In this document: positions 18,781 through 31,542 of the stretch, piece after piece
Position numbering within the stretch: the stretch's first letter is position 1
Layout: each line of letters starts with the position of its first letter
Source: Silene conica
Lineage: Eukaryota; Streptophyta; Magnoliopsida; Caryophyllales; Caryophyllaceae
Assembly (NCBI GenBank): GCA_029255685.2
Contig: CM055315.2
Location: 54,837,358 to 54,901,357, forward strand
Length of the DNA: 64,000 nucleotides
Direction: 5' to 3'
The notes under the pieces: generated by a model
The model's input: only the letters and a program-made list of their open reading frames with translations
Database searches by the model: none
Told to the model about the DNA's origin: nothing
Translations under genes and position numbers: made by a program

Positions 18781-20814
18781 ATGTCTGCTCCTTGTTCCTC
18801 CGCTGCTACACCTACTGGTTGCTCGTCTGGTTCTTCCCCTGCTCTGGGGGTCTATTCTGGACCCTTCCCATTGCAGAAGTTGCTGGCTCCTCGCTATCTC
18901 TGCGACTCTGCCTTTAATGAGTCCCACGCTGCCCTGATCAAGGTCAGGTTTGGTTTCCCGGATGGGGTGGTCTACCACTTCCCCCTCGCTGGTGAAAAGG
19001 CGGATTTTGCGAGGGAGGGGTGGACCTGCTTTTATGAATACCCCTTCCGCTTGGGTTTGAGGTTCCCATTTCCTGATCTTATTGTTGATTTTCTAAAATT
19101 AACCAAACTGGCGATGTGCCAGGTTGCCCCTCATGCATGGCGTGTTCTTCTAAGTATTTGTGCTCTGAACCGGGAGCGTGGTTTGAACATTGGGCTGGCG
19201 GATCTGGGCCAGTGGTTTAACCCACGTTCCTTGGGTAATTCCCAGTGTACGATTCGCGGTCTCGACAACATGCCTTCTGCTATTGTCTTCCCCACTACTC
19301 CGGATGACAGCAAATGGTTCACCCGCTTCATCTTTGTTAAGATTGATACATTGCCTACCTCCCCGGACTACATATTCTCTGAGTGGCAGCAAATTGAGGG
19401 TATGTTTTCTGCTTCTGAGTTTGTCTCTTCGAGTTTTCTTTTGATGTTGCATGTTTGTATTCTGATAGTTGATTTATTTCTTCAGGGAACAACTTGGCTA
19501 AGCTTCCTGAATCTACAGACCCTGTTGCTTCTAAGGCCAAGCTCCTGGACCTTCCTGCGGAGGAGAGGTCTTTCTCCAAGCTGGTCCAGGACTCTGCTGT
19601 TCCGGCGGCGAAGAAGGAGGGTAGGATTTTTGCTTGGTTTTCTTTTTGAGTAGGGCTGCATTTGGTCTGCTCTGATTTTGCGTTGTTTATTTTTCCAGGC
19701 AAGGCCAGGGTTGATGTGAGCAGAGTTATGCAACTGCGCAGAAAAAGATTTACTCCTGGGGACGCGGGGTCCTCAAAGAAAAAGATGGTTGAGATTATTG
19801 AGGGGAGCCCTGCGGGAGCTGGGTCCCAGGCTGCCCCGATTGAGGTTGATATTCTTGATCCAGTCCAGGAGTCGGTTCCTGAGACTTCTTTTGTTGATCC
19901 GTCCCCTCTTGAGATCCCTCCCACCATTCCTACTCCTGGCTTTAAGCCTATACTAGAGCAGCTGCCTCAGACATTTTCTGGAGAGTCCTCCTCTCCTCCT
20001 CTGCAGCTAGAGATTCCTGGAGGTTTTGGAGGACTTAAGACCAAGCTCTGGCCTACTCTGAATTCTTTGCTATTCCCTGCCTCTGCCTCCATTTTGAAGA
20101 AGCGTCCTTTTCAGGACCTGACTAGACATGCTGCAGAGGTTTCTTTCGAGGTAGGCTCTTTTCTTTGGTTTTTTCTTTTTTTTTTTTGTATCTGATCTGG
20201 TTTGGTGTACTCAGGCTTTGGAGCTGGCACTGTGCACCAATCAACAGAGTGAGGCATTGCTGGCGGATTTTCAGCGTATGAAGGCGGCTCATGATGATGC
20301 TGTGGATAGGATGCATGAGATGGCGGTGAAGCTGAAGTCGGAGGAGATCTTGAGGGCTAATCTAAGGCAGGCTGTTGAGCGCTTTCGTCGGGAGATAAGT
20401 ATGGTCCAGGAAAAGCTTAAGGCTCAGGAGGAGGCCTCTCAGAATCAGTTGGCCGCAGCTCAGTCTAAACTGGAGCGGGCCTTAGCCTCAGAGGCTAATC
20501 TGGTTCTGAAGGTAGAGTCCCTGGAGCACAAAAAGGCTGGTCTGTAGAAAGCTTTGATCGAAGCCGTTTCCTATACTGCTGCTGAGACCCGGATTAATTG
20601 TGTTAAGGAGTTCCAGGAGGGTAGTCATACTACCTGGGACTTGTCTGCTCTGGAGGAGGCCTTTGCCGCAGATTTCCCTGATGGCCTGAACATGGATCTG
20701 CTTTCGGACGATGACGATGAGGGTATGGTGGGGTCCCAAGATGTTGGAGAGGAGGTGTCCTCTGGCCCCACCAGTGCTGACATTGCTGCTGCTGGGCCTA
20801 CTCCTGATGAGTAG
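18781..20814 (+). pseudogene. Intron-bearing antisense gene of Tat-like element (gypsy-type transposon domain protein)
   Basis: Four exons with good GT/AG borders: 18781-19399, 19486-19620, 19699-20150 and 20215-20814, about 600 residues. The N-terminal domain, around residues 80-140 (FRLGLRFPFPDLIVDFL, then HAWRVLLSICALNRE), resembles the 'putative gypsy type transposon' domain found in extra ORFs of plant Tat/Retand elements. The middle is Pro/Ser-rich. The C-terminus is a long coiled coil (20230-20540), then an acidic patch with DDDDE. It lies antisense to gag-pol, between pol and the 3' LTR, convergent with pol. One in-frame TAG at 20545-20547 cuts off the last 89 residues. Its role is unknown; a DNA- or RNA-binding accessory protein is possible but not shown. 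Confidence 0.85.
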
Positions 20815-21437
20815 GTTTTGTTAAAAATTTATCTGCTGGGCCCTGATATGGGCGTTAATATTTTATTTTGAACTTTGGATGCCCCTGTGTGGGCTTAACT
20901 TTTGTAACTTTTTGCTGCTGGTCCGGGTGGACCAGTGGAAACAATTCTGTTTTGAGCAGCTTTTAATCGTATGTCCCCGTTGTGTGGGGTTTCCTTATCT
21001 TGTTGCTTTCTGCCGTTTTTTCTGGCGTTTTTTTTCTTTTGTACATGCATGTTTCGTTTGTATTTTGGCCATCGCTGTTTTGGTGTGCTGGCCTGGTGTT
21101 TTATATACCCATCCCTATACTGGGGTGCCAGGCTTGACTTAGGTTCTCCTGCGATCAGTGCAGATTTCCTCTTTAGGTCAGTCCACTAGGATAAGTAAAT
21201 TCTGGTCCAGAAAATGAGTAATGAAATTTTTCCGTTTAAAAGACTTAAAAAATGCATCAAAGTTTGAAATTACATGACCTAGACTACTAAACTTAGGTTT
21301 AAAGGCAAGATATCATTCTAAACTTAGGTTTATAAAAAATGCAAAGGCAAGACAAAATTTTAGGCTGAACCAGAGTAAACTTTATACAGAGTAGAACCTG
21401 AGTCTAAGGGAGCTGCTCTGGTCTGGTGGAGGCACCT
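20815..21437. other. Convergent 3' ends inside Tat-like element
   Basis: About 620 bp between the antisense gene and the pol stop. It should hold the 3' untranslated regions of both transcripts. No gene seen; frames at 20879 and 20971 are unsupported. Confidence 0.5.
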
Positions 21438-22844
21438 TTAGATGATATACTTTTTTAAGTGAAGTATATTCCAAGATCTGGGTATCATTTCCCCTTCCAT
21501 TGTCATCAGTCTGTAGGCCCCGTTACCAACTATGCTCTCAACTTGGTATGGGCCCTCCCAATTGTAGGCAAACTTTCCAGCTTGTCTGTTCTTGGTGTTC
21601 TGGAACACCTTTCTCTGGACCAGATCTCCTACTTGCAGGGTTCTGATCCTGACATTTTTGTTGTAGCTTCGAGCCACCATCTGCTTGTATGAGGCCATTC
21701 TGACGTAGGCACTGGTCCTGAGTTCATCAACAGTGTCCAGGCTTCTTGTCATTTCTACTTGGTTCTGGTCCTCAGTTATACTCCCGTATCTGTGGGTTGG
21801 GACTTTGACCTCAGAAGGAATTACCGCTTCTGCTCCGAAGACAAGGCTGAAGGGGGTCTGACCTGTTGCTACTTTCAGAGTAGTTCTGTCAGCCCATAGG
21901 ACCAGAGGAAGTTCCTCTGCCCATTTCCCTCCCATTTCTTGTAGTTTCTTTTTCATATTCTCAATGATGATCTTATTACTAGATTCAGCCTGTCCATTGG
22001 ACTGGGGGTTCCCGGGGGTAGATTTCTGAAGTGACACATTCCACCCAGCACAGAAAGCCTCGGTTTTCTTCCCAATGAATTGGGAACCATTATCACATAT
22101 TATTTCTGAGGGTATGCCAAATCTAGTGAATATATTGCGCTTAATAAAAGAGATGACCTGTGCTTCGGTGGTCTGGGTGAATGATTCTTCTTCAATCCAT
22201 TTAGAAAAGTAATCTGTCATGGCCAGCATGTATAGCTTGTTTCCTGGTGCTCTGGGGAGAGGTCCCACAATATCCATCCCCCACTTCATAAAAGGCCATG
22301 GGGATATGATCGGGTGCAGAGGCTCTGCTGGTTGATGATTGACAGATGCGTGCCTTTGGCAGGCGTCACATTTCCTCGCATACTCCTTCGCATCCTTGCG
22401 CATTGTGGGCCAGAAGTATCCCATTCTGAGGGCCCTATTGGACAGGCTTCTTCCCCCTGCATGATTTCCACAGTCTCCGCTGTGGAGGTCATGCAAGACT
22501 GTCTGCGCCTCAGTCTGGTCCAGGCATCGCAGATATGGCCCTGCTAATGATTTCCGGAACAGGATTCCGTCAATCAGTAGGAATCTGGAGGCCTTCATTC
22601 TGAAACTGCGTGCTTCTTTCTTACTGCTGGGCTGGATATCATGCTGCAACCAGTCTAGGTATGGCTTTCGCTAGTCTTGTTCTGACTCCTGGTCTGGGTT
22701 GTTGCTGCAGATAGGTAGCTCCTCCTGGTCCGAATCTGGTCCAGGAATGGCTGGTCTGAGGACATGGGTGATTGGAATACTGGCTACGTCGGCTGGTTTG
22801 AAGGTTGAGCCTAGAGTTGCCAGTGCATCTGCTTCTGCGTTCTG
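21438..22844 (-). pseudogene. Tat-like pol: integrase
   Basis: Integrase of a Ty3/gypsy element, joining cDNA to chromosomal DNA. The N-terminal zinc-finger region has paired His (HDLHSGDCGNH) and CDAC. Catalytic-core D, D and E are visible in GMDIVGPLP, ICDNGSQF and NGQAESSNK. The C-terminus ends at LHLKKYII with no chromodomain, which fits the Tat clade. In-frame TAG codons at 22845-22847 and 22671-22673 separate it from the upstream RNase H, but the catalytic region itself is uninterrupted. Confidence 0.92.
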
Positions 22845-22847
22845 CTA

Positions 22848-24752
22848 TCTGGGTACTTGCTGGATGCAAAATTCCACGAATCTGCTGATTAACTCCTTTG
22901 CTACACACAAGTAGGCCACCATTGTGGGGTCTCTTGCTTCGTATGTTCCATTGACATGGTTCACAATTAGTTGTGAATCACTGTATACATTAACATGGTC
23001 GATTCCCATGTCCAGGGCTAGGTGCAGTCCCAGGACTAGGGCTTCATACTCAGCCACGTTATTCGTGGTTTTGAACTCACATCGGACTGCTTGGGTGATT
23101 AGATCCCCTTCTGGTGATCGGAGGATGAACCCAACTCCGGACCCTCTGGCGTTTGAAGCTCCATCTACTCGTAACTCCCAGGTGCCTGGTTCGGTACCCT
23201 GGTGTAGGTGTAGGATTTCCTGCTCTGCTTGGATCTGGAGTGTTGGGCTGAAATCGGAGACGAAGTCTGCGAGGGCTTGTGACTTTATGGCTGTGCGTGG
23301 TTCAAACTGGAGGTCATATCCACTGAGGTGCACAGACCAATTAGCCATTCGTCCTGATAATTCTGGCTTTCTCATAACCGTCTTGAGTGGGTGATTTGTA
23401 ACCACTGAGATGGTATGTGACTCGAAGTACGGACGCAGCTTATAGGATGCTGTGACTAATGCCAATACTAGTTTCTCAAGTGAGGTATACCTTGCTTCTG
23501 CTGGTAGTAATGATTTGCTGACATAGTACACCGGGTGCTGAGCTCCTTCGTGTTGTCGGACCAGAACTGCACTTACTGCTGCTTCGGTTACTGAGAGGTA
23601 CAGGAGCAGGACCTCCCCCTACTCTGGCTTGGATAGCAGGGGTGGGCTGCTCAGGTACTGCTTTAGTTCTTGGAATGCTTTTTCGTCCTCTGGTGTCCAA
23701 TCAAACTTCTTTATTTTTCTAAGAATATCATAGAATAATCTGCACCGGTCTGAGGATCTGGAGATAAACCTGCTCAGGGCTGCTACTCTTCCTGTCAGAC
23801 GCTGCACATCTTTTGGCTTCTGGGGTGATTCCAGCTGCAGAACTGCTTTGATCTGTTCTGTGCTGGCTTCTATCCCTCTCTGTGTTACCATATACCCTAG
23901 GAATTTCCCACTGGAAACTCCAAAGGTACACTTAGCTGGATTCAGCTTCATCTTGTACTTCCGGAGGGTGTTGAATGTTTCCTCCAGGTGCCGGGTGTGG
24001 TCTGCTGATTGCTTGGATTTGACCACCATATCATCTATGTAGACTTCCATATTACGTCCTATCTGGTCTTTGAACATCATATTGACGAGCCGCTGGTACG
24101 TGGAACCAGCATTCTTAAGGCCGAAGGGCATTACGTTGTAGCAGTAGATGCCTCTTTCGGACCTGAATGCTGTCTTTTCCTGGTCTGCCGGGTCCATTTT
24201 GATCTGGTTATACCCGCTCTAGGCATCTAGGAAAGTCAACATTTCGTGGCCTGCAGTGGCGTCTACCATAACATCTATGTGTGGCAAGGGGAATGGGTCC
24301 TTGGGGCAGGCCTTATTCAGGTCTGTGAAATCCACGTAGACCCTCCACTTGCCATTCTTTTTTGGTACCACCACCACATTAGATAGCCATTCGGGGTACC
24401 TGACTTCCCTGATCTTTCCTGCCTCCAGAAGGTTATCCACCTCCTGGTTTATGATCTGATGTCTTTCTGCCGCGAATTTCCTGCGCCTCTGCTGTATTGG
24501 TCTGAATCCTGGATCTATGCTGAGCTTGTGTGTTATGATTTCTGGGTCTATGCCAATCATGTCCTTGTGGGACCAGGCAAAGCAGTCCACGTTTTTTCGG
24601 AGCAACTGGAGGAGCTGCCGGCGTAGATCTCCAGAGCACTCTGAGCCTACGAACACGGTCCTTTCTGGGTGCTGCTCATCCAGGTGGACCTCATCGATTT
24701 CTGCCTGCTGGGGCTCGATGTACTCCTCCTGGATGTGCAGTTGCTGTAATTG
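22848..24752 (-). pseudogene. Tat-like pol: reverse transcriptase, RNase H and second (archaeal-type) RNase H
   Basis: The RT has VVVPKKNGKWRVYVDF, MPFGLKNAGSTYQR and the catalytic YIDDMVV. A first RNase H follows (VYYVSKSLLPAEARYTSLEK). Then a second RNase H has VDGASNARGSGVG, AEYEALVLGL and VYSDSQLIVNHV, providing the D, E, D residues. Two RNase H domains in a row is the hallmark of Tat-type elements. Breaks: TAG at 24219-24221 (in the FLDA-SGYN motif) and at 23619-23621. The frame is otherwise continuous from protease to integrase, indicating one polyprotein originally. Confidence 0.93.
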
Positions 24753-25904
24753 CTATGCTCTGGCAGCTGGTGGTCTGGTGGTCCTTTTGAGAGCTACTTT
24801 GTAACAATCCTTGGCCTCCTCCTGGTCTCCCCGTATCTCCTGAACTCCCCATGGCGTAGGAAACTTCAGGCACTGGTGATACGTTGACGGGATTGCTCGC
24901 ATTTCGTGGATCCAGGGCCTGCCAAGAATAACATTGTAAGTAGATGGACCATCAATAACTAAGTACCTTACCTGTTTGTTTAGTCCTCCGACGTAGGTAG
25001 GGATGGTGATTTCCCCCAGGGTATGCGCTGTTTCTCCGCTGAATCCGACCAGGGGAATAACTTTTTTGGTCAGGTCCTTCTCGTCAAATCCCATGCTCTT
25101 TAGTGCATCTAGCATCAGCAGGTTGACGGAACTGCCTATATCTACCATGACTTTCCTGACCTCACAATTTCCAATGTTCAATGTGATAATCAGGGCATCA
25201 TGGTGCTGCTCTGGTACAGCTTCTGCGTCTGTTTCGTCAAAGGTTACTGCCGGGAGGTCCTGCCTTGCTATTCTGCATGATGATTCTGGCTTGTCTCCCT
25301 TTGCTGCAGTTACACGTCTTTTGGCTGCTGAGTAGGTGAGCCCACACAGCTCTGATCCTCCAGTAATGACATTGACAATTCTATTGCAGGGAGGAGCTGG
25401 TGAAGGCTGCACCTGGCTGGCTGCGTTGACTCTGGTGGACTTCTCTGGGAGCAGATGGTCCAGGTTGCCTCGGTCATACTGGAATCGGACCTCCTTTCTG
25501 AGGGTGTAACATTCGTCCGTGGTATGACCTATGTCATCATGAAATTCACATTTTTTGCTAGCATCACGGCGGTCATTGAGCCGCTCCTCTCTCTTCTTTG
25601 GCCATCTGACTCCTTTGAGCTCTTTCAAGGCCTTTAGCAAACCATCCATTCCGGTGGTAAAACCATACTCACTGATCTTCGGAGGTGGATCTGCATCGTT
25701 TTTCCCACCGGTGCTCTCGGATACTTTGCTCACTGGCTTGCTGTAGGGCTTTGATCTTTCATTCCTTTTTTCTACTGGTGCTTTCCTAGACACAGGTTCT
25801 GTGTCATAGGTACCTCTTCTGGAGGCAGCGTCTTCTTCCAGCCTCATGGCTGCAACTGCCTGGGCTTGTACATCAGCAAAGGCAGTGCACGGATGCATTG
25901 TCAA
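24753..25904 (-). pseudogene. Tat-like gag C-terminus and aspartic protease
   Basis: About 380 codons. The first half has the knuckle-like region CEFHDDIGHTTDEC of Tat gag. The second half carries the protease motif VDIGSSVNLL and the downstream NVILGRPWIH flap/helix motif. The active site reads D-I-G where D-T-G or D-S-G is commoner; D-I-G also occurs in other plant gypsy proteases, so inactivity cannot be claimed. It ends at TAG 24753-24755. The same frame continues upstream across a TAA at 26040-26042. Confidence 0.9.
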
Positions 25905-26039
25905 TTGCTTGTACAGGTCTGAATCGTGATGTAACCCCCTGCGGAAGGCTTCGATGGCAGTGGGTACATCACAATGCGGAATGGCAACCTTCTCTTTGTT
26001 GAATCTGGTGAGGTAATCTCGAGTTGTTTCCTCGAATCC

Positions 26040-27423
26040 TTAAACAATTCTGTATAGATCACTGGTCTGCTTTTCTGGTTTCATGCTGCTAGAAAACTGC
26101 TGATTAAAAGCATTAACCAGATCTGCAAAGGAGGAGATGCTGCGATTGGGCAATCCCACAAACCAGTGCAGGGCTGCTCCGGATAGGGTTGACCCAAATC
26201 CTTTGCACATGCAAGCCTCCTTAAGTGCTCCGGTTGCGGTTACCACCATCATTTTCTGCTTATACTGATTTATGTGGTCCAGAGGGTCGGCCGTACCATC
26301 ATATAGTGTCATGGTTGGTGGCACAAGCAAACCCCTTGGGCACATTGATCAGGGCAATGTTGTCAATGAATGGTGAATCTGCATAGCTGTCCTGGGAAGC
26401 TTTCTCCATGGGCCTTGGCATGCCAGGTATCTTGGTGATCATGTCTTTCAACTCCTGGTAGCGCTGGTCTGAGAGACTGCCTACTCCAGAGAATGGATTG
26501 ACTGGCGGAGGTAGGAAGCCTGGAGGGGCTCCTCCCCAGGGACCTGAGGTCGGGTTGACTGGCGGAGGGAAGAAGCCTGAAGGGGCTCCTCCCCAAGGGC
26601 CTGCGGCTGGTTGATTGGCTGCTACAGATGAACTGAAGCCTGACCCTGGATGCCAACCAACTGCTGACTGCGCTGGTGCTCCTCCTTGCCACCCTCCAAC
26701 GCTGGGCTGGTTCGCGGGTTCTGCTCCCACTGAGATCTCTGGCGTTCGTCCGATGGTAGGCTGCGGAGGGGTACCTGAAAAAATCACAGGATCAGTCCCA
26801 GGGGGAAAACAAGGTGTAGGATTACCTGCAGGCTGAACTGGTCTGGACTGCGGTGCTCCAAACACGGATGAGTCCAGATCCAGTATCTCTGGGCCATTGC
26901 TCGGGGTGGTGACACCTAGATCCAGCCTGGTGACGATCTCCTGAGGAATTGGCCGGTTCAACCCCGCTCTCCCGAAGGGGTTGAAGGTCTGCCCAGGCCC
27001 TGGCTGCAACATTCTGAACGGCTGTTCTGGACGTGTGACTGCGACGATCTGCTCTCTCAGGTCCAGATTGTCCTTCTTCAGGCCCTCTATAGCTTCCTGC
27101 AGAGCACTCACTCCCTGGACCACCATCTGCATCGGATCGGTACGGGGAACCTGCGGTTGCTGGCCTGCTCCGGGCATCTGGGCTTCTCCGCTCCTGCTGG
27201 GACTGCTTTCTCTGCTCTGCCTTAGGGAAGCAGACACAGGGGGTTATCTGGGAACCTGAGGAGGTTTGCTAGGTGGAACCACAACTTTGGAGGCTGTGGT
27301 CTGACTCATGACCAGGGATGGTCCTGTGAGTCCAGCAGATATAGTAGGGTTGATCCCACTGGACTGGGCCGGCATGCTCTGGGAACTGGAAGGGTTAGCT
27401 TTGGTCCCAGACATGCTTGTCAT
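26040..27423 (-). pseudogene. Tat-like gag, N-terminal part
   Basis: The start is the ATG at 27421-27423, about 40 bp inside the primer binding site. A low-complexity Pro/Gly region carries the repeated phrase SGPWGGAP[PS]GF(L/F)PPPVNP. The core gag domain follows (YDGTADPLDHINQYKQKM, then GAALHWF). Breaks: TAA at 27244-27246, a frameshift near 26330 in the INVPKG stretch, and TAA at 26040-26042. The capsid region is otherwise clear. Confidence 0.88.
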
Positions 27424-27461
27424 GACGAGGTAACGATTTTAAATATTGGAATGCGCACTAT

Positions 27462-27479
27462 GCCCCACGGTGGGCGCCA
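27462..27479 (-). other. Primer binding site of Tat-like element (tRNA-Lys type)
   Basis: Minus-strand TGGCGCCCACCGTGGGGC three bases inside the 5' LTR. It is complementary to the 3' end expected for a plant lysine tRNA (from memory of tRNA sequences). Confidence 0.75.
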
Positions 27480-27482
27480 AAT

Positions 27483-28017
27483 TGTTTTGGTAAAATTTCT
27501 ACCGGGTCAAGTTTATGTGATGCGGGTCAAAGTGTCAACCAATATAAGGACTTACGTAAAGAACGAATACGAAAATTAAAGAGATAAAACAACGACGCAG
27601 GAGATTTTTGGTGACGCGGAAAAACCCGTTGAGGGAAACAACCGCGGGGGGAACGGAATCCCACCAATATTTTTACTATCATCGAAGATTTTCACTGTTT
27701 GGGACGGATTACAAGTATTTTGCGAAAGTAGTAGGGTTTTACAACGTATGAACTGAATGAATAACAAATGCCCTAGTTTCTCTTTTTATAGCTGCGAAGT
27801 GCTATCCAACTGATTCGGTTTCTGGTGCTGAAATGTGGGAGAGAATATAGGGGAATATCCTCTCACGGTTTTGACCCATTCCCTTTCTCCAACAGCTCTT
27901 TTTCTACTCTGGTCTGTGCCTGGTCTGCATCTGCTTTGCCTCTGATCTGCTCGTGGCGTTAGGCTGCTTAATTATCTTTTGGGCCCAGTAGCGAGATGTG
28001 GATTTTTGGGCTAAACA
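27483..28017 (-). mobile_element. Tat-like gypsy 5' LTR (right copy)
   Basis: 535 bp, nearly identical to 17877-18400. Contains minus-strand TATAAAAAGA at 27781-27790, a likely promoter. Followed by target duplication AACAC (28018-28022). Confidence 0.95.
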
Positions 28018-28022
28018 AACAC

Positions 28023-31000
28023 AATCGTTGATCGAATGCTTCATTCACTTCATGATGGGTTCGCCCTCTTCAGGGCCAACTATTACATGAACGACATGAA
28101 GAAGACTCTTCATGAGCTCCACTCCTTTCTCGTACAGACCGAGAAGGACCTGAAATTAAGTGGGAGCATGAAGCAGGATGTTCTCATGATCTCCAACAAG
28201 GGTAAGGGTAAGGGGAAAGCTAAAGCTCAGGGCGACCTAGCGGTAGGTAAGCCCAGGTTCAAGAAACCAGGATTTACTAAGAGTGGGCCAGGTGAGTCGA
28301 GCAACTCACAGGGCAAGACAAAGAGTAAGGATACAAGCATGGAATGCCACCATTGCCACAAGACTGGGCATTGGAGGCGCAAATGCCCCGTGTATCGTGA
28401 GGACATTAAGGCAAGCCGCGTTACTCCTGTTGGTATGTCTTCTTCTTCTTTTATTCACATGATTGAGATTAACCATGCAAGTTACGGAACTTGGGTACTA
28501 GATACTGGTTGTGGTTTTCATCTATGTAATCATGTGCAGGGCCTCCGAAACCAAGAACCCTTCATCAAGGGTGAGGTTGACCTGCGTGTCGGGAATGGAG
28601 CACGTGTTGCTGCAGTCTCGAGGGGAACATACGTGATCCAGCTTCCAAGTGGATTCGAGTTATATTTATATAACTGTTATTATGTTCCTAGTTTGTCCAA
28701 AAACATTATTTCAGTTTCTGCACTTGACAAACTTGGTTTTTCATTTGTAATAGAAAATAACAGTTGCATTTTCTCATTACACAATATGATTTATGGCAAG
28801 GCAGTTTCCATGAATGGAATTTATGTTTTAGATCAAACCACAGAAATATTACATGTGAATAACAAGAGATTAAAGGTAGGTGACAAAGATCAAACTTATC
28901 TATGGCATTGTCGTATGGGACACATAAATGAGAAACGCGTAAAACAGCTCATACAGAATAGAGCTATCTCGGCCTTTGATTTCGAATCATATGGCACGTG
29001 TGAATCATGTCTCATCGGCAAGATGACTCGTATTTCCTTTAAAGGTGTTGGAATGCGCGCTGCCGACCTATTAGGACTCATACATACGGATGTATGTGGC
29101 CCTATGTCGATCAACGCACGAGAAGGCTATAGGTATTTCATCACTTTCACGGATGATTTGAGTAGATATGGCTATGTCTACTTGATGAAACATAAAAGTG
29201 AATCCTTTGACAAGTTCAAAGAATACCAGAATCGGGTACAGAACCAACTGGGAAGAAAGATTAAAGCACTACGTTCTGATCGTGGTGGTGAGTATCTTTC
29301 ACACAAGTTTGATCAACACCTTAAAGACTGTGGCATCGTTCTGCAGTTAACTCCACCTAGAACACCACAATTGAATGGTGTGTCCGAACGGAGAAATCGA
29401 ACTCTACTTGATATGGTTCGATCCATGATAAGTCACACCGTTCTGCCTAATTCATTGTGGGGCTATGCTCTTTTGTCGACCGCTCTAATACTTAACCGAA
29501 GTCCGTCTAAAGCTGTTGACAAGACTCCATACGAATTATGGAAGGGAACGGTCCCTAACTTGTACTTTATTCGGGTTTGGGGCTGCGAGGCTTATGTCAA
29601 GTGGAGACACGAGGATAAGCTCGGCCCGCGATCGGTCAAGACATACTTTACAGGCTATCCAAAGGGAACGTTTGGTCATTACTTCTACTCGCCAACCGAA
29701 CAACGTGTTTTTGTTGCGGCTAGTGCGACGTTCTTAGAGAAAGAATTTCTCGAGAACAAGTCGAGTAATAGAACCTTCGATTTATCGGAGATTCAAGAAC
29801 CAACTACCGAGAAACCATTGGAGGAAACAGTTCCTTCAACCGAGGCTGCGGTAGATATTCCTGAGGAACCTAGGAGGTCGGGAAGAGTCTCTATTCCTCC
29901 GGACAGATACATTGGTATGGTCGAGGAACATGATATAGATGACGTCTTACTCCTAGAGGGTAATGAACCCACAACCTATAAAGGTGCCATGACCAGTTCT
30001 GACTCAAAGCTATGGCTAGAAGCCATGCAATCCGAGATGGACTCCATGTATGAGAACAACGTGTGGGATCTTGTGGACCTACCTGCAAAGGTACGTCCCC
30101 TTCAATGCAAATGGCTTTACAAGATAAAGCATGCCGTGGAAGGACAACAAGATATCCACAAGGCAAGACTAGTTGCTAAAGGTTTCACCCAAGTGCCAGG
30201 CTTGCACTACGATGAGATTTTTGCACCCGTAGTCATGCTACGTTCCATTCGGATTATCTTAGCGATTGCCGCATTTCATGACTATGAAATCTGGCAAATG
30301 GACGTTAAAACCGCCTTCTTAAACGGTTATTTGGAGGAAGAGTTGTACATGGTACAACCCGAGGGTTTTATAGATCCAGTACATATTAAGAAGGTCTGCA
30401 AGCTTAAGCGTTCCATCTATGGACTTAAGCAAGCATCACGGAGTTGGAATCATCGCTTCGACCAAGTGATAAAAGAGAATGGGTTTATTGGATCAGTCGA
30501 AGAACCATGTCTCTATATCAAGTCGAGTGGGAGCAAGATTGTCTTCCTAGTACTGTATGTCGATGACATACTCTTGATTGGGAATGACATACCTCTCCTT
30601 TCTTCGGTTAAAGCATGGTTGAAAAACCATTTCCAGATGAAAGATCTGGGAGAGGCACAAAGAATTTTGGGCATCCGTATCTACAGGGATAGATCACGAC
30701 GGATGTTGTCTCTCAGTCAGGAGTCTTACATAGACAAGATTCTAGAGAGATTCAGCATGACGAACTCCAAGAAGGGGTTCCTTCCTATGACTACTGGGCT
30801 TCACTTGAGCAAGACTCAAGAAGCTAAGACATTGGAAGAGAAGGAGCGCATGAGTCGGATTCCTTATGCTTCGGCTATAGGTTCGATCATGTATGCCATG
30901 ATATGCACACGTCCAGACGTTGCATATGCATTGAGTATGACAAGTCGATTCCAAGCTCATCCAGGTGAAAAACACTAGATGGCCGTGAAAAACATTCTTA

Positions 31001-31542
31001 AGTACCTACGGAGGACTAAATATTGGGGATTGACTTACGGAGGCGACTCGACGCTCTGCGCCACGGGTTACGCAGATGCCAGCTACCAAACGGATCGAGA
31101 CGACTCGAAATCTCAGTTTGGATTCGTTTTTACTCTTAATGGCGCTGCTGTCAGCTGTAAAAGTTCTAAACAGAGTGTTACAGCAGATTCTACTACTGAG
31201 TCCGAGTACTATGCCGCCTCGGAAGCAGCTAAGGAAGCAATATGGATGCGTCAATTCTTACAAGGACTCTCAGTAGTGCCTAGTTCGAATGACCCAATCA
31301 CCGTTTATTGTGACAATAAAGGTGCCATCTTCCAAGCTAAGGAGCATAAGTCTAGCAACGAGGCTAGACATGTACAACGGAAAGCTCATCTAATCAGAGA
31401 TTACGTGGAGCAAAAGGAGATATTTATTGATAAGATAGCTACGGATGACAACATAGCTGATGCTCTCACAAAAGCATTACCACGTGATAAGCATGAAGGG
31501 CACATTCATTCCATGGGAATTAGATGTGTTCCTAAGTTGTAG
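28023..31542 (+). pseudogene. Copia gag-pol, remainder: zinc knuckle, protease, integrase, RT, RNase H
   Basis: Continues the gag begun at 17365. Domains in order: CCHC knuckle CHHCHKTGHWRRKC; protease with LDTGCGFHLC; pre-integrase HCRMGH...CESC; integrase with TDVCGP, RSDRGGEY and GVSERRNR (D, D, E); RT with MDVKTAFLNGYLEEELY, YGLKQASRSW and catalytic YVDDILL; and C-terminal RNase H with ADASYQTDRDD, STTESEYYA and NIADALTKAL. The order integrase before RT defines Ty1/copia. One TAG at 30976-30978, just after GEKH, cuts off RNase H; the frame then stays open to 31542. With the Tat-like insertion this makes the element non-autonomous, although RT and integrase are otherwise open. Confidence 0.95.

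Noticed and set aside
22924..25746. Plus-strand frames of 60-156 codons opposite Tat-like pol
   Set aside because: They are shadows of the minus-strand pol frame with no recognisable domain or promoter.
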